A DNA stretch of 64,000 nt from Oligoflexus sp. GTDB lineage: Bacteria; Bdellovibrionota_B; Oligoflexia; Oligoflexales; Oligoflexaceae. The stretch spans positions 47,392 through 111,391 of the forward strand of contig NZ_DASTAT010000055.1 of NCBI RefSeq assembly GCF_035712445.1. Direction: 5' to 3'. The translations under genes were made by a program, and so were the position numbers. The notes beneath the pieces were generated by a model. That model made no database searches, was not told the DNA's origin, and saw only the letters and a program-made list of their open reading frames with translations. How positions within the stretch are numbered: position 1 is the first letter of the stretch; every line of letters starts with the position of its first letter. This document shows, piece after piece, positions 1 through 8,301 of this stretch.

Positions 1-692
1 TCGACCACCGCGGGCACGGGCATTCCACGGGCATTCGCGGCCACGTCGAGGACTTTGATTTTTATGCGGACGACGCGGCGGCTGCTGTGCGGCGCTACTA
101 TAATTATCTGATGGCGAAATATGGCAAGGCCGAGATTCACCTTGTGGGGCATAGCATGGGTGGGCTCATCGCCATGCGGGCGGCTCTGCGTTACAATCTG
201 CCCATCGAATCGCTCATCCTCAGCGCGCCGATGGTCGAGCTGGGTTTTCCGGTGGGACGGGCCAAGGAATTTGCGGCCGGAATCTTGAACAAAATCGTTC
301 CCTACCTGCCCCTGCCCTCGGAACCGCTGGGGGATTTGATTTCGCGCGATCCCGCGGTGGTGGAGCACTATAAGAAAGATCCTTTGAATCACGGACTGGC
401 TTCGCCCGGTTTTTATTTTTCCTATCTCACCGCGAAGAAAGACACCCTGCGTCGAGCCAAGGAATTCCGGGTGCCTGTCCTTGTGCTCCTGCCGATGGCT
501 GATCAGGTGATCAACCCCGAGGGGACCGAGGAGCTTTATCGGGCGCTGGGTGCGCCTGAGAAGAAGATCATTCGCTATCCTGGGCTCTATCATGAAATTT
601 TCAACGAGCCGGAAAAAGATCGGGCCTTCGGCGATCTGAAGGCCTGGCTCAAAACCCATCATGCGAAGGGCGAGACGAGCGCCGAAGCCTGA
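1..692 (+). CDS. alpha/beta hydrolase, monoacylglycerol-lipase-like (5' truncated by window edge)
   Basis: The frame is open from base 3 and runs off the left edge, so the N-terminus is missing; the GTG at 87 is internal. The first visible residues, DHRGHGHSTG followed by RGHVEDF, match the conserved core of monoacylglycerol lipase/lysophospholipase (serine aminopeptidase S33 family) proteins. The nucleophile elbow is GHSMGG, the acid is probably the Asp in LPMADQV and the base the His in LYHEIFNEPE, so a complete Ser-Asp-His triad is present. No membrane segment is visible in the retained part. The likely role is hydrolysis of acylglycerol or lysophospholipid esters; the substrate is not readable from sequence. 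A hairpin follows the stop codon. Confidence 0.88.
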   Translation, partial: DHRGHGHSTGIRGHVEDFDFYADDAAAAVRRYYNYLMAKYGKAEIHLVGHSMGGLIAMRAALRYNLPIESLILSAPMVELGFPVGRAKEFAAGILNKIVPYLPLPSEPLGDLISRDPAVVEHYKKDPLNHGLASPGFYFSYLTAKKDTLRRAKEFRVPVLVLLPMADQVINPEGTEELYRALGAPEKKIIRYPGLYHEIFNEPEKDRAFGDLKAWLKTHHAKGETSAEA

Positions 693-706
693 GCCCTCCC
701 CCCGAT

Positions 707-735
707 CCCGGGCGCAATCCCACGGCGCGCCTGGG
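707..735 (+). terminator. possible terminator hairpin after the hydrolase gene
   Basis: A GC-rich inverted repeat of nine pairs (one G-U) lies 15 bases after the stop, with arms at 707-715 and 727-735. It is followed by an AT-rich stretch ending in CTTTTT around 753. The U-tract is not adjacent to the stem, so this is a weak terminator candidate. Confidence 0.3.
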
Positions 736-881
736 TAAATTCCTTAATACCCTTTTTAACTCATTGAATTTATTGATGTTTCGCTTTCCGCTTTGATCAT
801 TTGGCCGGCTGGTCGAAGAGTATTTTAAGCAGCGCGAGAGTTATCGGGACTCTCCGGCAACCAGAAGGAGGCAACATCACC

Positions 882-1184
882 ATGAGTCATCATTCCTGGC
901 GTCAAGTCCCGAGCGAAGGTCCACCTTAGGGTGAAGCTGCTTTTTGCAGCTTTTCTGGAAGAGGTTTGATCATCAACCGATAGAAGGAGTTCATTGTTCA
1001 GTTTTTCGATAGAGAGCAGTCCGCGCCGCCTACGGGCCCGTCCTTGATGATGCGCCGTCGTCTGCTGCGGACCCTTGAGGACCTGAATCCTCAGGAGAAA
1101 CATTCCAATGAATCCAGGCCGCCTGCCATGCAGCGGCCTCTTTCTTTTTCTGCTCCTGATGAAAAGAATTCAGAGTCAGCATAA
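882..1184 (+). other. small reading frame interrupted by two in-frame TAG codons
   Basis: An ATG at 882 has an AAGGAGG box ten bases upstream and opens a 15-codon frame (MSHHSWRQVPSEGPP) ending in TAG at 927. The same frame reads on through a second TAG at 981 and then through about 66 codons of protein-like sequence to TAA at 1182. A second AAGGAG sits at 984, and ATGs at 1047 and 1050 could restart translation. Options are a decayed gene, a leader peptide plus short downstream gene, or amber readthrough. A competing reading is the antisense minus-strand frame at 1030-1251. I do not recognise the product; the stretch 692-1309 holds no other gene I can support. Confidence 0.3.
934..956 (+). 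terminator. terminator-like hairpin behind the 15-codon frame
   Basis: A perfect seven-base stem (AAGCTGC at 934-940, GCAGCTT at 946-952) closes a TTTTT loop and is followed by TTCT. It starts five bases after the first TAG of the short frame at 882, an arrangement seen in leader-peptide attenuators. The tail is short, so efficiency would be modest. Confidence 0.4.
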
Positions 1185-1251
1185 AGGCTTTGCGCACGGC
1201 CGTATTCAGCTCCTCGCAGTCCTTTTCCAGATGCCTTCGTTCAAGAGTCAT
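1030..1251 (-). CDS. small hypothetical protein, 73 aa
   Basis: The ATG at 1251 is preceded by GGAAGG with seven bases of spacing, a good ribosome-binding site. The product begins MTLERRHLEKDCEELN and its first half looks like an amphipathic, charged helix, while the C-terminal third is Gly/Ser/Asp-rich and disordered. I do not recognise the family. It lies antisense to the interrupted plus-strand frame at 882-1184 and only one of the two is likely to be a true gene. The ribosome-binding site is the main evidence for this one. Confidence 0.4.
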   Translation of the reverse strand: MTLERRHLEKDCEELNTAVRKAFMLTLNSFHQEQKKKEAAAWQAAWIHWNVSPEDSGPQGSAADDGASSRTGP

Positions 1252-1308
1252 ATGTACGCCTTCCTTCTTTAGCCTTAAAATAAAAGCAGTCTTGTGAAAG
1301 GATCCTTT

Positions 1309-1491
1309 ATGCCAGCACGCGAATCACGGGTCAGCCTCATGGCCCTTCGGGAACGGTATCTTTGGCTTTGGCGGCAACTGCAAAAACTGGAAGAGAAGCT
1401 CAAGACTCCAGCAGCTCCCGCCCCTTCTGATGAACGCAAGACCCTCTGGGCCCAGCGCATGAAGAAACAGCTGAAACGCTATTGGCCCTGA
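1309..1491 (+). CDS. small basic hypothetical protein, 60 aa
   Basis: AAAGGA six bases before the ATG at 1309 picks this start over the in-frame GTG at 1294. The protein is rich in Arg, Lys and Trp (YLWLWRQLQKLEEKL, then QRMKKQLKRYWP at the end) and should form two short basic amphipathic helices separated by a Pro/Ala hinge. Its last 13 bases overlap the 3' end of the convergent gene at 1479-2063. I do not recognise the family and assign no function. Confidence 0.55.
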   Translation: MPARESRVSLMALRERYLWLWRQLQKLEEKLKTPAAPAPSDERKTLWAQRMKKQLKRYWP

Positions 1492-2063
1492 GACGCCTTG
1501 GTCATCATCGGCGCAAGAGTCCCACTTGAAACCTGGGCCTTGCGCAGAAGAGCCTGCAGTTTTCTTTCATAGATCAGAACGCCCAAGGGCGGGCAGAGAT
1601 AAAAAAGGCGAAAGACCCAGCGGGAGGCCGCCTTTTGCCCGTTTTTTTGCGCCAGCATTTCCAAAAGCCGCCAGAGCCCGAGCATGGATCGACGATAGCG
1701 CCCGATGAAAAGAGGATGCCGCAGCTGTTTCAAAACTTCGGGCGACATCTCGATGCCCAGGTAGCAGCCAAAAGCAAAAATTCGATCATGCGCCCACGGC
1801 CGGAAACTCCGCCCGAGGCTCGTCAAAGATTCCAGGGCCAACGACCAGGGATCGCGTGAGCCTGTTTCCAGAAGATCGCGACCGAGTTTATAACGATGTT
1901 CACGCAGGACCAGCATGCGGTACCGATGGGCCAGCAGATCAGGGCTTTCATTCTGTGGCGAAGGATCTGTCGACAGCGAAGGCTGCGCTGCGGGCTCAGA
2001 GACGGCCAGCGTTTGCACCTTATCTTTCCAAAGACCTTTGTAGGCTCCCAGAGTTTTCGCCAA
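1479..2063 (-). CDS. hypothetical protein, 194 aa
   Basis: An unrecognised, Arg/Leu-rich, mostly helical protein. Residues 1-45 are a polar, Pro/Ser-rich segment. The middle (about 45-110) is a charged helical block, and a more hydrophobic stretch, VFRLFYLCPPLGVLIYERK, near residue 155 could associate with a membrane. The ATG at 2063 lies ten bases after the stop of the upstream SH3b gene, so the two are almost certainly co-transcribed. It may assist that membrane protein, but this rests only on gene order. Confidence 0.65.
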   Translation of the reverse strand: MAKTLGAYKGLWKDKVQTLAVSEPAAQPSLSTDPSPQNESPDLLAHRYRMLVLREHRYKLGRDLLETGSRDPWSLALESLTSLGRSFRPWAHDRIFAFGCYLGIEMSPEVLKQLRHPLFIGRYRRSMLGLWRLLEMLAQKNGQKAASRWVFRLFYLCPPLGVLIYERKLQALLRKAQVSSGTLAPMMTKASQGQ

Positions 2064-2073
2064 GGCACATCTC

Positions 2074-3303
2074 CTACATCGTCTTATCTGTATTGGGTTT
2101 TGCCGAAAGCTCCATCTCCTGCGCGCGAATGAACTGATCCGGCCCGACGCGCAGCCATGCTCCCTGCATCTCCTGGACTTCCACCTTATGATTGCGGAAA
2201 TAAAGTCCGAGCACAGGATACTGCTGCCCGGGACCGCCGCGGATTTCCGCTTTTTCCACGCTGACCCGCATCACAGCCGGCAGCTGAATCAACTTCGGCG
2301 CTTCCTGCGTGACGAGCTTGCGGAACACAAAACCCCCGCCGGCAACCTGAGCCCAGTCCTGATTGAAGGCCTGCAGTTTCAATTCCAAACCCGGCTCTGC
2401 TTTGCGCAGGATCCTGGCCGTGATCAAAGGAAATTCCCGGATATTCGCAATATTCGGACCGACCCAGAAATTCTGATAGCCGGCGGCGGCTGGATCCTGG
2501 AACTGCAGCGCATCCGCACTGACGAAGGCGCCCGGTTTCACGCGCAGCCACTGCTTGTCGGTGGTCAGCACACCCTCCAGCGCAAAGCCCGGAGGCAGAG
2601 AATCGACGATTTCAAAACTGCCGCCTGGACCCTTCCGCAGTTCGACCGCACGCAGGGTCATTCCTTTCAGAAGATTTTCCTGCTCGCCCGCCTCCACAGG
2701 CGATGGCGGCGTCACGGGAGGCGGCGCCACGGGCACTGGCGGCGTTACATTCAAAGGCGCAAGAGGCGCGGCAGCCATGGCCGTCTGTTTCGGGGCATTG
2801 CCATTGGCTTTTTTCGTTGGAGTCGATCTTTCGCTCGCGCAGTTGGCTTCTGCAGCCGTTCGAGCCTTTGCGACTTTGCGGCTCGCCGGCTGACTTTGCT
2901 GCCAGGCGGTATTCAAAAGAAAACCAAGGCTCGTAAAAATCAGGCTCAGCGCAATCATCGTGCCCATGCCGCTGTGTTTCACGGCGGGGCGCGACGCGGA
3001 CTGCATCACAGCGGGTGGAGGCAGGGCTTTGGCCTTGAGCGTTTCCTGAGGCGGGACTTTTCGCGCGGGAATGCTGCGAGCCGCCGGTGAAGCCATGACG
3101 GCAGCGGCCTGCAGTTCATGCTCCGCAGTGGAACGCAGTTCGTGGAAAGCCCGGGTTTCCCCTTGAATATGCTCCTCGATATGGCGCCGGAACGCATCAT
3201 ACGCAGGATCGGAAAGCTCGCCCTCTCCACTCCCATTCCGTTCCCCACCGAAGATATCGGCCGGATCATCCATGTCGCGCCAACGCTTTTTTTTACGTCC
3301 CAT
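2074..3303 (-). CDS. single-pass membrane protein with three C-terminal SH3b-like repeats
   Basis: A 409-residue protein in three parts. Residues 1-110 are a charged, Pro/Ala-rich cytoplasmic segment. One transmembrane helix (about 113-132, TMIALSLIFTSLGFLLN) is followed by an Ala/Pro-rich linker, and the C-terminal 190 residues hold three bacterial SH3b-like units. The third contains the typical RGGPGQQYPVLG and GAWLRVG signatures. SH3b domains usually bind cell-wall peptides, so the C-terminus probably lies in the periplasm near peptidoglycan. GGAGG stands five bases before the ATG. The first gene of a two-gene operon with 1479-2063. Probable role in envelope sensing or architecture; no enzyme domain is visible. 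Confidence 0.75.
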   Translation of the reverse strand: MGRKKKRWRDMDDPADIFGGERNGSGEGELSDPAYDAFRRHIEEHIQGETRAFHELRSTAEHELQAAAVMASPAARSIPARKVPPQETLKAKALPPPAVMQSASRPAVKHSGMGTMIALSLIFTSLGFLLNTAWQQSQPASRKVAKARTAAEANCASERSTPTKKANGNAPKQTAMAAAPLAPLNVTPPVPVAPPPVTPPSPVEAGEQENLLKGMTLRAVELRKGPGGSFEIVDSLPPGFALEGVLTTDKQWLRVKPGAFVSADALQFQDPAAAGYQNFWVGPNIANIREFPLITARILRKAEPGLELKLQAFNQDWAQVAGGGFVFRKLVTQEAPKLIQLPAVMRVSVEKAEIRGGPGQQYPVLGLYFRNHKVEVQEMQGAWLRVGPDQFIRAQEMELSAKPNTDKTM

Positions 3304-3504
3304 GACCCCTCCAACCTCTTCCGTTCAGCCTTTAAGGGCTCCTACTGGCAGTATAACGCGCAAAGAAGGAGCCGGGAGGACTTTGAAAACGGCAGATTTT
3401 GCCCGACCAAAGTCGGCAAAACCGGGACCATCAATCCGGCCGCCTTGATTTGAACGCAGGAATAAGGCTAGGATGGGACTCCTGACTAACCTCTCTCATA
3501 AAGA

Positions 3505-4026
3505 ATGGCTATGACACTCAATATGCAAGGCCTCATGTCGCAACTTCGATCGTGGAATGATGGATCCCGAAACCTCGCGAAGGAAGGCTGGGATTATCTG
3601 AGCCGCATGCCCCGCGGCAAGCATATCTATAGCTATCTGATCGGACGTTATGCGCCTTACACCGGAACGATCGGGGCTTTGATCGAAGAGCTGCGCGAAG
3701 GGCATGCGGAAGTCAGTTTGAAGGATAGTCCAGAAGTTCGCAATCATCTGAAAAGCATTCACGCCGTGGCTCTGGCCAATCTTGCGGAATTGACGGGAAA
3801 TATCGCGCTTTCTTATAGCATGCCTGCGGATGCGCGCTTCATCGTCAGCAAGATGGAGATCGAGTATCTGAAAAAAGCCAGGGGCAAGGTCACCGGGATC
3901 TGTGATTGCCCGGTGCCGGACAGCAGTGAAAAGAAAACCTATCTCGTTCCCGTGGAAATCTATGACGAGGGTGAAAACCTCGTGTGCACAGCCGTCCTGC
4001 ATTCGCTGGTCGGGCCTAAGAAGTAG
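3505..4026 (+). CDS. DUF4442 hotdog-fold thioesterase-like protein
   Basis: A 173-residue protein whose core (IGRYAPYTGTIGALIEEL, then DSPEVRNHLKSIHAVALANL) matches the DUF4442 branch of the hotdog superfamily, whose members resemble PaaI/YiiD-type acyl-CoA thioesterases. The segment NHLKSIHAVALANLAELT contains the central helix that in hotdog enzymes lies against the acyl group. There is no signal peptide, so it should be cytosolic. The start at 3505 lacks a strong ribosome-binding site and ATG 3511 is an alternative. It overlaps the convergent PLP-enzyme gene by 11 bases. A general acyl-CoA thioesterase role is likely, but the substrate is unknown. Confidence 0.8.
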   Translation: MAMTLNMQGLMSQLRSWNDGSRNLAKEGWDYLSRMPRGKHIYSYLIGRYAPYTGTIGALIEELREGHAEVSLKDSPEVRNHLKSIHAVALANLAELTGNIALSYSMPADARFIVSKMEIEYLKKARGKVTGICDCPVPDSSEKKTYLVPVEIYDEGENLVCTAVLHSLVGPKK

Positions 4027-5047
4027 GCGAAGGGCCCCGGTGGCCCAGTGCCGCCAGCTCGCGCGGAAAACCATAAAGACTGCTGGATCCGCCCGCATGC
4101 AGAATCAAAACAGGATGCTCGGGCTCCTTTTCCGCATAGGCCGCGCGTACGCTCATAAAGAGTTTCGCTGAATAGATGGGATCCAGCAATATCCCGGTAT
4201 CGTGCGCGGTACGCTGAATCTCTTGAAAAACAGCCTGATTCGTCGATCCAAATGAACGCGCGGATAAAGGCTGATGACAGCGGAACGTCGCCTGGGGAAT
4301 CTCGCAATGAAGCTCAGCCGCGAGTTCCGCACGTCTTGATTCCAAATCCCTTTTGAAGGCCTCTTCACTCCCGGCACAGAGCAAAACCTCACAGGTCGCC
4401 CGACTTTTCAAAAGCCCAAGCCCCAGTATCAAAGCCTGCGCGGTCAAACCCGTCCCGGCATCCACCCACAGCTGCGCAAAACTCAGGCCCAGTTCCTTTT
4501 CCTGCTGCACGATATCCAAGGCCAAAGTCAAAGCCCCCCAGAGAGTCTCGATCTGCGCCCCACCTTCGCGCACGCAAAAGACCCTGCGGCCCTGCGCCTG
4601 GACACGTTCGCAGCGCTCCTTTGCCATATTTTCCACCTGGGGCCAGGCGGAGCGCGGAATCACCTCGATCGTGGCCGCGTGGGACAAAAGGGGCCAGAGT
4701 AGATCAGGACCGTGCGGATGACGTGGACTCCCCTCCTTGACCAAAAGCTTCACATCAATACCCAATTCACGTCCGAGGCTTAATAGGCCCTGCAGAAAAT
4801 GCGAGCGGCTGCCGCCCCAGGCAACCATGACATCGGCCCCGTTTTCCTGCAGCGCGGCCGCCAAACCCTGCATTTTACGCCATTTGCTGCCCAAAGGCCC
4901 AAGTTCATCATCGCGTTTGATCCACACCCGCCCGCCCCAGGCCAGAAGCGGATGAATGCGGCTCGTCAGCCAAAAGCCAGACCGCCCCCCGCGTAAAGGG
5001 GAATGCTGGAGCTGCCTCTGGATTTTTTCCTGCCATGCCTCACGCAA
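4016..5047 (-). CDS. PLP-dependent D-cysteine desulfhydrase / ACC deaminase family enzyme
   Basis: A fold-type II PLP enzyme of about 343 residues. IKRDDELGPLGSKWRKMQGL contains the Schiff-base lysine in the family pattern KRDD..GSK.RK, AWGGSRSHFLQ is the phosphate/substrate loop, DPIYSAKLF and LHAGGSSSLYG complete the PLP pocket. Relatives deaminate 1-aminocyclopropane-1-carboxylate or desulfurate D-cysteine to pyruvate, ammonia and sulfide; the sequence does not decide between them. The TTG at 5047 has GGAGG eight bases upstream and is preferred to the ATG at 5092, which lacks a ribosome-binding site and adds 15 residues. Divergent from the DNA methylase gene. Confidence 0.82.
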   Translation of the reverse strand: MREAWQEKIQRQLQHSPLRGGRSGFWLTSRIHPLLAWGGRVWIKRDDELGPLGSKWRKMQGLAAALQENGADVMVAWGGSRSHFLQGLLSLGRELGIDVKLLVKEGSPRHPHGPDLLWPLLSHAATIEVIPRSAWPQVENMAKERCERVQAQGRRVFCVREGGAQIETLWGALTLALDIVQQEKELGLSFAQLWVDAGTGLTAQALILGLGLLKSRATCEVLLCAGSEEAFKRDLESRRAELAAELHCEIPQATFRCHQPLSARSFGSTNQAVFQEIQRTAHDTGILLDPIYSAKLFMSVRAAYAEKEPEHPVLILHAGGSSSLYGFPRELAALGHRGPSPTS

Positions 5048-5170
5048 AATGATGACCTCCGCCCTGATCCGGTGACCTTCGGATTGAAACATATTCAGGA
5101 AAGCAGCTCAACACGGAGTGAAAGCTATGCTACCCTCCCTCGATTGCCTTATGCAGCGAAAGGAGACGTC

Positions 5171-6697
5171 ATGCGGACCGGAACCATTCAAGCCAAACTG
5201 CAGCGCCATGCGGCGGGCCAGCCTCTGCGCGTGCTCGATCTCTTCGCAGGCTGTGGCGGCATGTCGCTTGGTTTTCATCGGGCCGGTTTTCAGATCGCTG
5301 GGGCCATCGAATTCGATCGCCTGGCCGCCGCCTCGCATGCGCTGAATTTTGAAGGCTGCACCCTGGACGAGGTCACCGCTCCCGGGGCGAATTTCGCAAG
5401 GGACATTACCGGCACCTCCGCAGCCGACGCCGTCGCGCACCTTGATACGCCCCTGGCCGAATCCATTGACGTCATCATCGGCGGCCCGCCCTGCCAGGCC
5501 TTCGCCCGCGTGGGTCGCGCCAAACTTCGGGAAATCCAGGATCACCCGGACGCCTATCTTCGCGATCCGCGCGCGCAGCTCTATCTGAGTTACCTGGACT
5601 ATGTGCAGGCCCTGAAACCCTTGGCCGTCCTGGTCGAAAACGTTCCTGACGTTTTGAATCACGGTGGACTCAACATTGCCCATGAAATCAGCGAGACCCT
5701 GACGTCGCTCGGCTACGACTGCCGCTATACGCTGCTCAACAGCGTGCATTATGGTGTCCCGCAGATGCGTGAGCGGATGTTCCTGCTCGCGCTGCGGAAG
5801 GAATTGAAAGAGACCATCGTCTTTCCGCGTCCCACGCATTTTTTTCAACTGCCCAGAGGCTACGCGGGGACAAGGCGCACGGCTCTCAAGACTTTGGAAA
5901 AGCTTGCCCACACGGACAGTTTTTTTCAGGAAACACCGCTGGCCGATGCCAGCCTCCCACCGGCCGTGACAGCAGCAGAGGCCCTGGCCGATCTGCCTTT
6001 GATCACCGCGCATCTGGACGGTTCCTTAAAGCGCGGCGCAAGGCGTTTTACGCAGAGCGTTCCCTATCGCGACATCAGTCCCAGCGCCTATGGGCATCTG
6101 ATGCGACACTGGCCAGGGTTTGAAACTCCCGGCGCGATCAGTGATCATGTGATTCGCTCGCTCCCGCGCGACTATAGAATATTCCGCGCGATGCAGCCCG
6201 GCGATCAGTATCCCGAGGCTGTGGCCGTTGCTGAAAGATTATTCAAAGACGAGGCCAAACGTCAGCGCCTGACCGCGCAGTCGAAAGCTTATAAAGAGCT
6301 GCGGAAGGATTTTGTTCCGCCGTATGATCCCGGCAAATTTCCCAATAAATGGCGGAAAATGGCGGCGGACGAACCGGCCCGCACACTGATGGCGCATCTG
6401 GGCAAGGACAGCTATTCGCATATACACTACGATGGCCAGCAGGCGCGGACCATTTCGGTGCGCGAAGCGGCTCGTCTGCAATCGTTTCCCGATGGTTTTC
6501 GTTTCGTGGGGACGATGAACCCGGCCTTCAAACAGATTGGCAATGCGGTTCCACCCCTCATGGCCTATGCACTGGCGCAAACGATCAAGGCCGCCCTTGA
6601 TAACGTGGCGGCGAGGAGTCCTCATGAGCGACGTCATGACCCGCGAGCAGCGAGTGGCCTGCATGCGGCGTATTCAGGCTCGTCACACGGGGCCTGA
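5171..6697 (+). CDS. dcm: DNA (cytosine-5) methyltransferase, Dcm family
   Basis: The 508-residue product carries the C5-methylase motifs in order: motif I DLFAGCGGMSLGF near residue 21, motif IV GGPPCQAFARVG with catalytic Cys108, motif VI VENV, motif VIII QMRERMF, and motifs IX/X near the end (EAARLQSFPDGF, KQIGNAVPP). AAGGAG five bases before ATG 5171 fixes the start; the frame is open upstream to 5003 but that part is intergenic. The 3' end overlaps vsr by 74 bases in another frame, so the two are translated together. No restriction endonuclease lies beside it. It is likely a solitary Dcm-like methylase; its target site cannot be read from sequence. Confidence 0.92.
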   Translation: MRTGTIQAKLQRHAAGQPLRVLDLFAGCGGMSLGFHRAGFQIAGAIEFDRLAAASHALNFEGCTLDEVTAPGANFARDITGTSAADAVAHLDTPLAESIDVIIGGPPCQAFARVGRAKLREIQDHPDAYLRDPRAQLYLSYLDYVQALKPLAVLVENVPDVLNHGGLNIAHEISETLTSLGYDCRYTLLNSVHYGVPQMRERMFLLALRKELKETIVFPRPTHFFQLPRGYAGTRRTALKTLEKLAHTDSFFQETPLADASLPPAVTAAEALADLPLITAHLDGSLKRGARRFTQSVPYRDISPSAYGHLMRHWPGFETPGAISDHVIRSLPRDYRIFRAMQPGDQYPEAVAVAERLFKDEAKRQRLTAQSKAYKELRKDFVPPYDPGKFPNKWRKMAADEPARTLMAHLGKDSYSHIHYDGQQARTISVREAARLQSFPDGFRFVGTMNPAFKQIGNAVPPLMAYALAQTIKAALDNVAARSPHERRHDPRAASGLHAAYSGSSHGA

Positions 6698-7040
6698 GCA
6701 GAAAGTTGAGGCGCTGCTGGAGCGCTGGGGTTTTCCCTATCAAACCCATGTTCCCCATCTTCCCGGCCGACCGGACTTTGTCTTTCCCGAGCGGTCTTTG
6801 GTCTTATTCGTACACGGATGCTTTTGGCATCGGCACAGCTGTCATGAAGGTCAGCCCTGGCCCAAGCAGAACGAGGGATTCTGGCGTCGGAAATTAAGCG
6901 GCAACCAGGCTCGCGATCTCCGGCTTCAGGCAAAGCTCAGGCTTTTGGGCTGGAAGGTGGGCGTGATCTGGGAATGCCAGACGAAGAAGCCCGAGCATTT
7001 GGAACCGCGGCTTTTGAGTTACCTGCTTCATCCGAGCTGA
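6624..7040 (+). CDS. vsr: very short patch repair (Vsr) endonuclease
   Basis: A 138-residue Vsr-family nickase. It starts with the family pattern TREQRVACMRRIQARHTGPE, carries the acidic residue of PGRPDFVFP, and has the zinc/active-site segment HGCFWHRHSCHE and the C-terminal GWKVGVIWECQ. Vsr cuts 5' of the thymine in T:G mismatches created by deamination of 5-methylcytosine, which is why it travels with cytosine methylases. The ATG at 6624 has GAGGAG five bases upstream and lies inside the end of the dcm frame, ensuring coupled expression. Length and all motifs look intact. Confidence 0.93.
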   Translation: MSDVMTREQRVACMRRIQARHTGPEQKVEALLERWGFPYQTHVPHLPGRPDFVFPERSLVLFVHGCFWHRHSCHEGQPWPKQNEGFWRRKLSGNQARDLRLQAKLRLLGWKVGVIWECQTKKPEHLEPRLLSYLLHPS

Positions 7041-7105
7041 TCTGGTGGGTGATGTTCGCTTGCGCTAGAATGGGATATGCGCCAAGGACGGCGCGAGGAC
7101 ATCCC

Positions 7106-8125
7106 ATGCGCCGGATATTTTCTGAAAAGCCTCTGCTTGCGATTCTCGGCTGTTGCTCCCTCGTGGCGATTGGTCTTCTCGTTTATTTTTTAAGCGGCAT
7201 CGTCATCTTCGGAGGACGAGTGGCCTCGGACTATAACCGCCCGATGGAACCCGTCTGTAACGGCTGGTACGAAAACGAGGTCTTCAAAGACCACCGCACC
7301 CCCGAAGCTCAGGCCGCCTCCCCTATCCGCATCCCCAGCTGCGAAGACTCCGTGAAACACCCTCGAAAAACCGAGATGCTGACCACCGCGGAAGGTCTGC
7401 GCGTGCGTCTCGTCATGCCCGAGATGCCCGCGGCTCCTGCCATCTGGCTGCACCTGCATGGCATCACCGACAGTTATCTGAACGGCATGCGCTTCACTGA
7501 TCTCGCCCGCCGCGCCGGTTTTGAATTGATGCTGCTGGAGCTGCAGAATCATGGAGGCTCCGACCGTCACAGTCAGGGTTCATCCTGGGGCTGCCGCGAG
7601 AAGTTCGATCTTTTTGCCGCGCTCAACTATCTGCAAAGCAGGTGGCCGGGAAAGCCCATCCTCCTTTCGGGAACATCCATGGGTACCATGACCATCACCC
7701 AGGCCGTGCTGACCCGTCCAGAACTCTTTCAATCCGTGCGCGGTATTATTTATGAATCGCCCCTCTCGACCTTCAGCAACCTGACCGATCGGGTCTGTCT
7801 GAAAATGGGTTCCGTGTGTTACTTCGTGTTCGGTAAAATCGTTCCGGCCTTCGCCAAACTCCGCACCGATACTGACTTCGACAGCTGTTTCGCGAGTCAT
7901 GCGGCGCCCACTGCGATTCCCACTGAACTGTGGCTGACCCAGGAGGAATTCAAAACCCCCGAGCAGATCGCGCTCGCTTCCGATATGCCGGGCCATGCGA
8001 ACGTCAGCGTCCGCATCTTCCCGCGCGGCACGCACTCCGCGTACTACAGCTACAACCCCGAGGACGTGGAAAAAGCCCTGCAGGAGTTCTGGACCAAGGT
8101 CAAACCCGCAGCTCCTGCCCCTTAA
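7106..8125 (+). CDS. membrane-anchored alpha/beta hydrolase
   Basis: A 339-residue protein with an N-terminal signal anchor (about residues 10-31, LLAILGCCSLVAIGLLVYF) and a hydrolase domain. It has the oxyanion segment WLHLHGITDSY, the nucleophile elbow GTSMGT (last Gly replaced by Thr), and a C-terminal GTHSAYYSYN that supplies the catalytic His. Four or more cysteines in the outer domain suggest periplasmic disulfides. The ATG at 7106 is chosen because the upstream in-frame ATG at 6974 lies within vsr. It is probably an esterase or lipase acting at the outer face of the inner membrane; the substrate is unknown. Confidence 0.75.
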   Translation: MRRIFSEKPLLAILGCCSLVAIGLLVYFLSGIVIFGGRVASDYNRPMEPVCNGWYENEVFKDHRTPEAQAASPIRIPSCEDSVKHPRKTEMLTTAEGLRVRLVMPEMPAAPAIWLHLHGITDSYLNGMRFTDLARRAGFELMLLELQNHGGSDRHSQGSSWGCREKFDLFAALNYLQSRWPGKPILLSGTSMGTMTITQAVLTRPELFQSVRGIIYESPLSTFSNLTDRVCLKMGSVCYFVFGKIVPAFAKLRTDTDFDSCFASHAAPTAIPTELWLTQEEFKTPEQIALASDMPGHANVSVRIFPRGTHSAYYSYNPEDVEKALQEFWTKVKPAAPAP

Positions 8126-8234
8126 CCGCGTCATTTCATCCATGTTCTGGGAATTCCGGGGGTGTTCTGTTCCGTGCCATCCCCTTGAAATGATTAACCC
8201 GTATGAGCCCACAGAACACTTCGTTCTTTGAGCC

Positions 8235-8262
8235 TTGCGAGCTTTTTCGCTTCCTGTAGGAT
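8235..8262 (+). promoter_or_regulatory. sigma70-like promoter for the small exported protein
   Basis: TTGCGA at 8235-8240 and TAGGAT at 8257-8262 are separated by 16 bases. The predicted start of transcription is about 30 bases before the ATG at 8302. The match is good but unproven. Confidence 0.4.
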
Positions 8263-8301
8263 GACCTTAGTGAAGGAAATTACGTTAGCGAGGAATGCCT
8301 T

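Noticed and set aside
825-1103. 92-codon minus-strand frame
   Set aside because: It overlaps two better candidates, has no clear ribosome-binding site and no protein-like pattern.
2188-3090. A 300-codon plus-strand frame
   Set aside because: Antisense to the SH3b protein gene; rich in Arg and His with no recognisable motif or ribosome-binding site.
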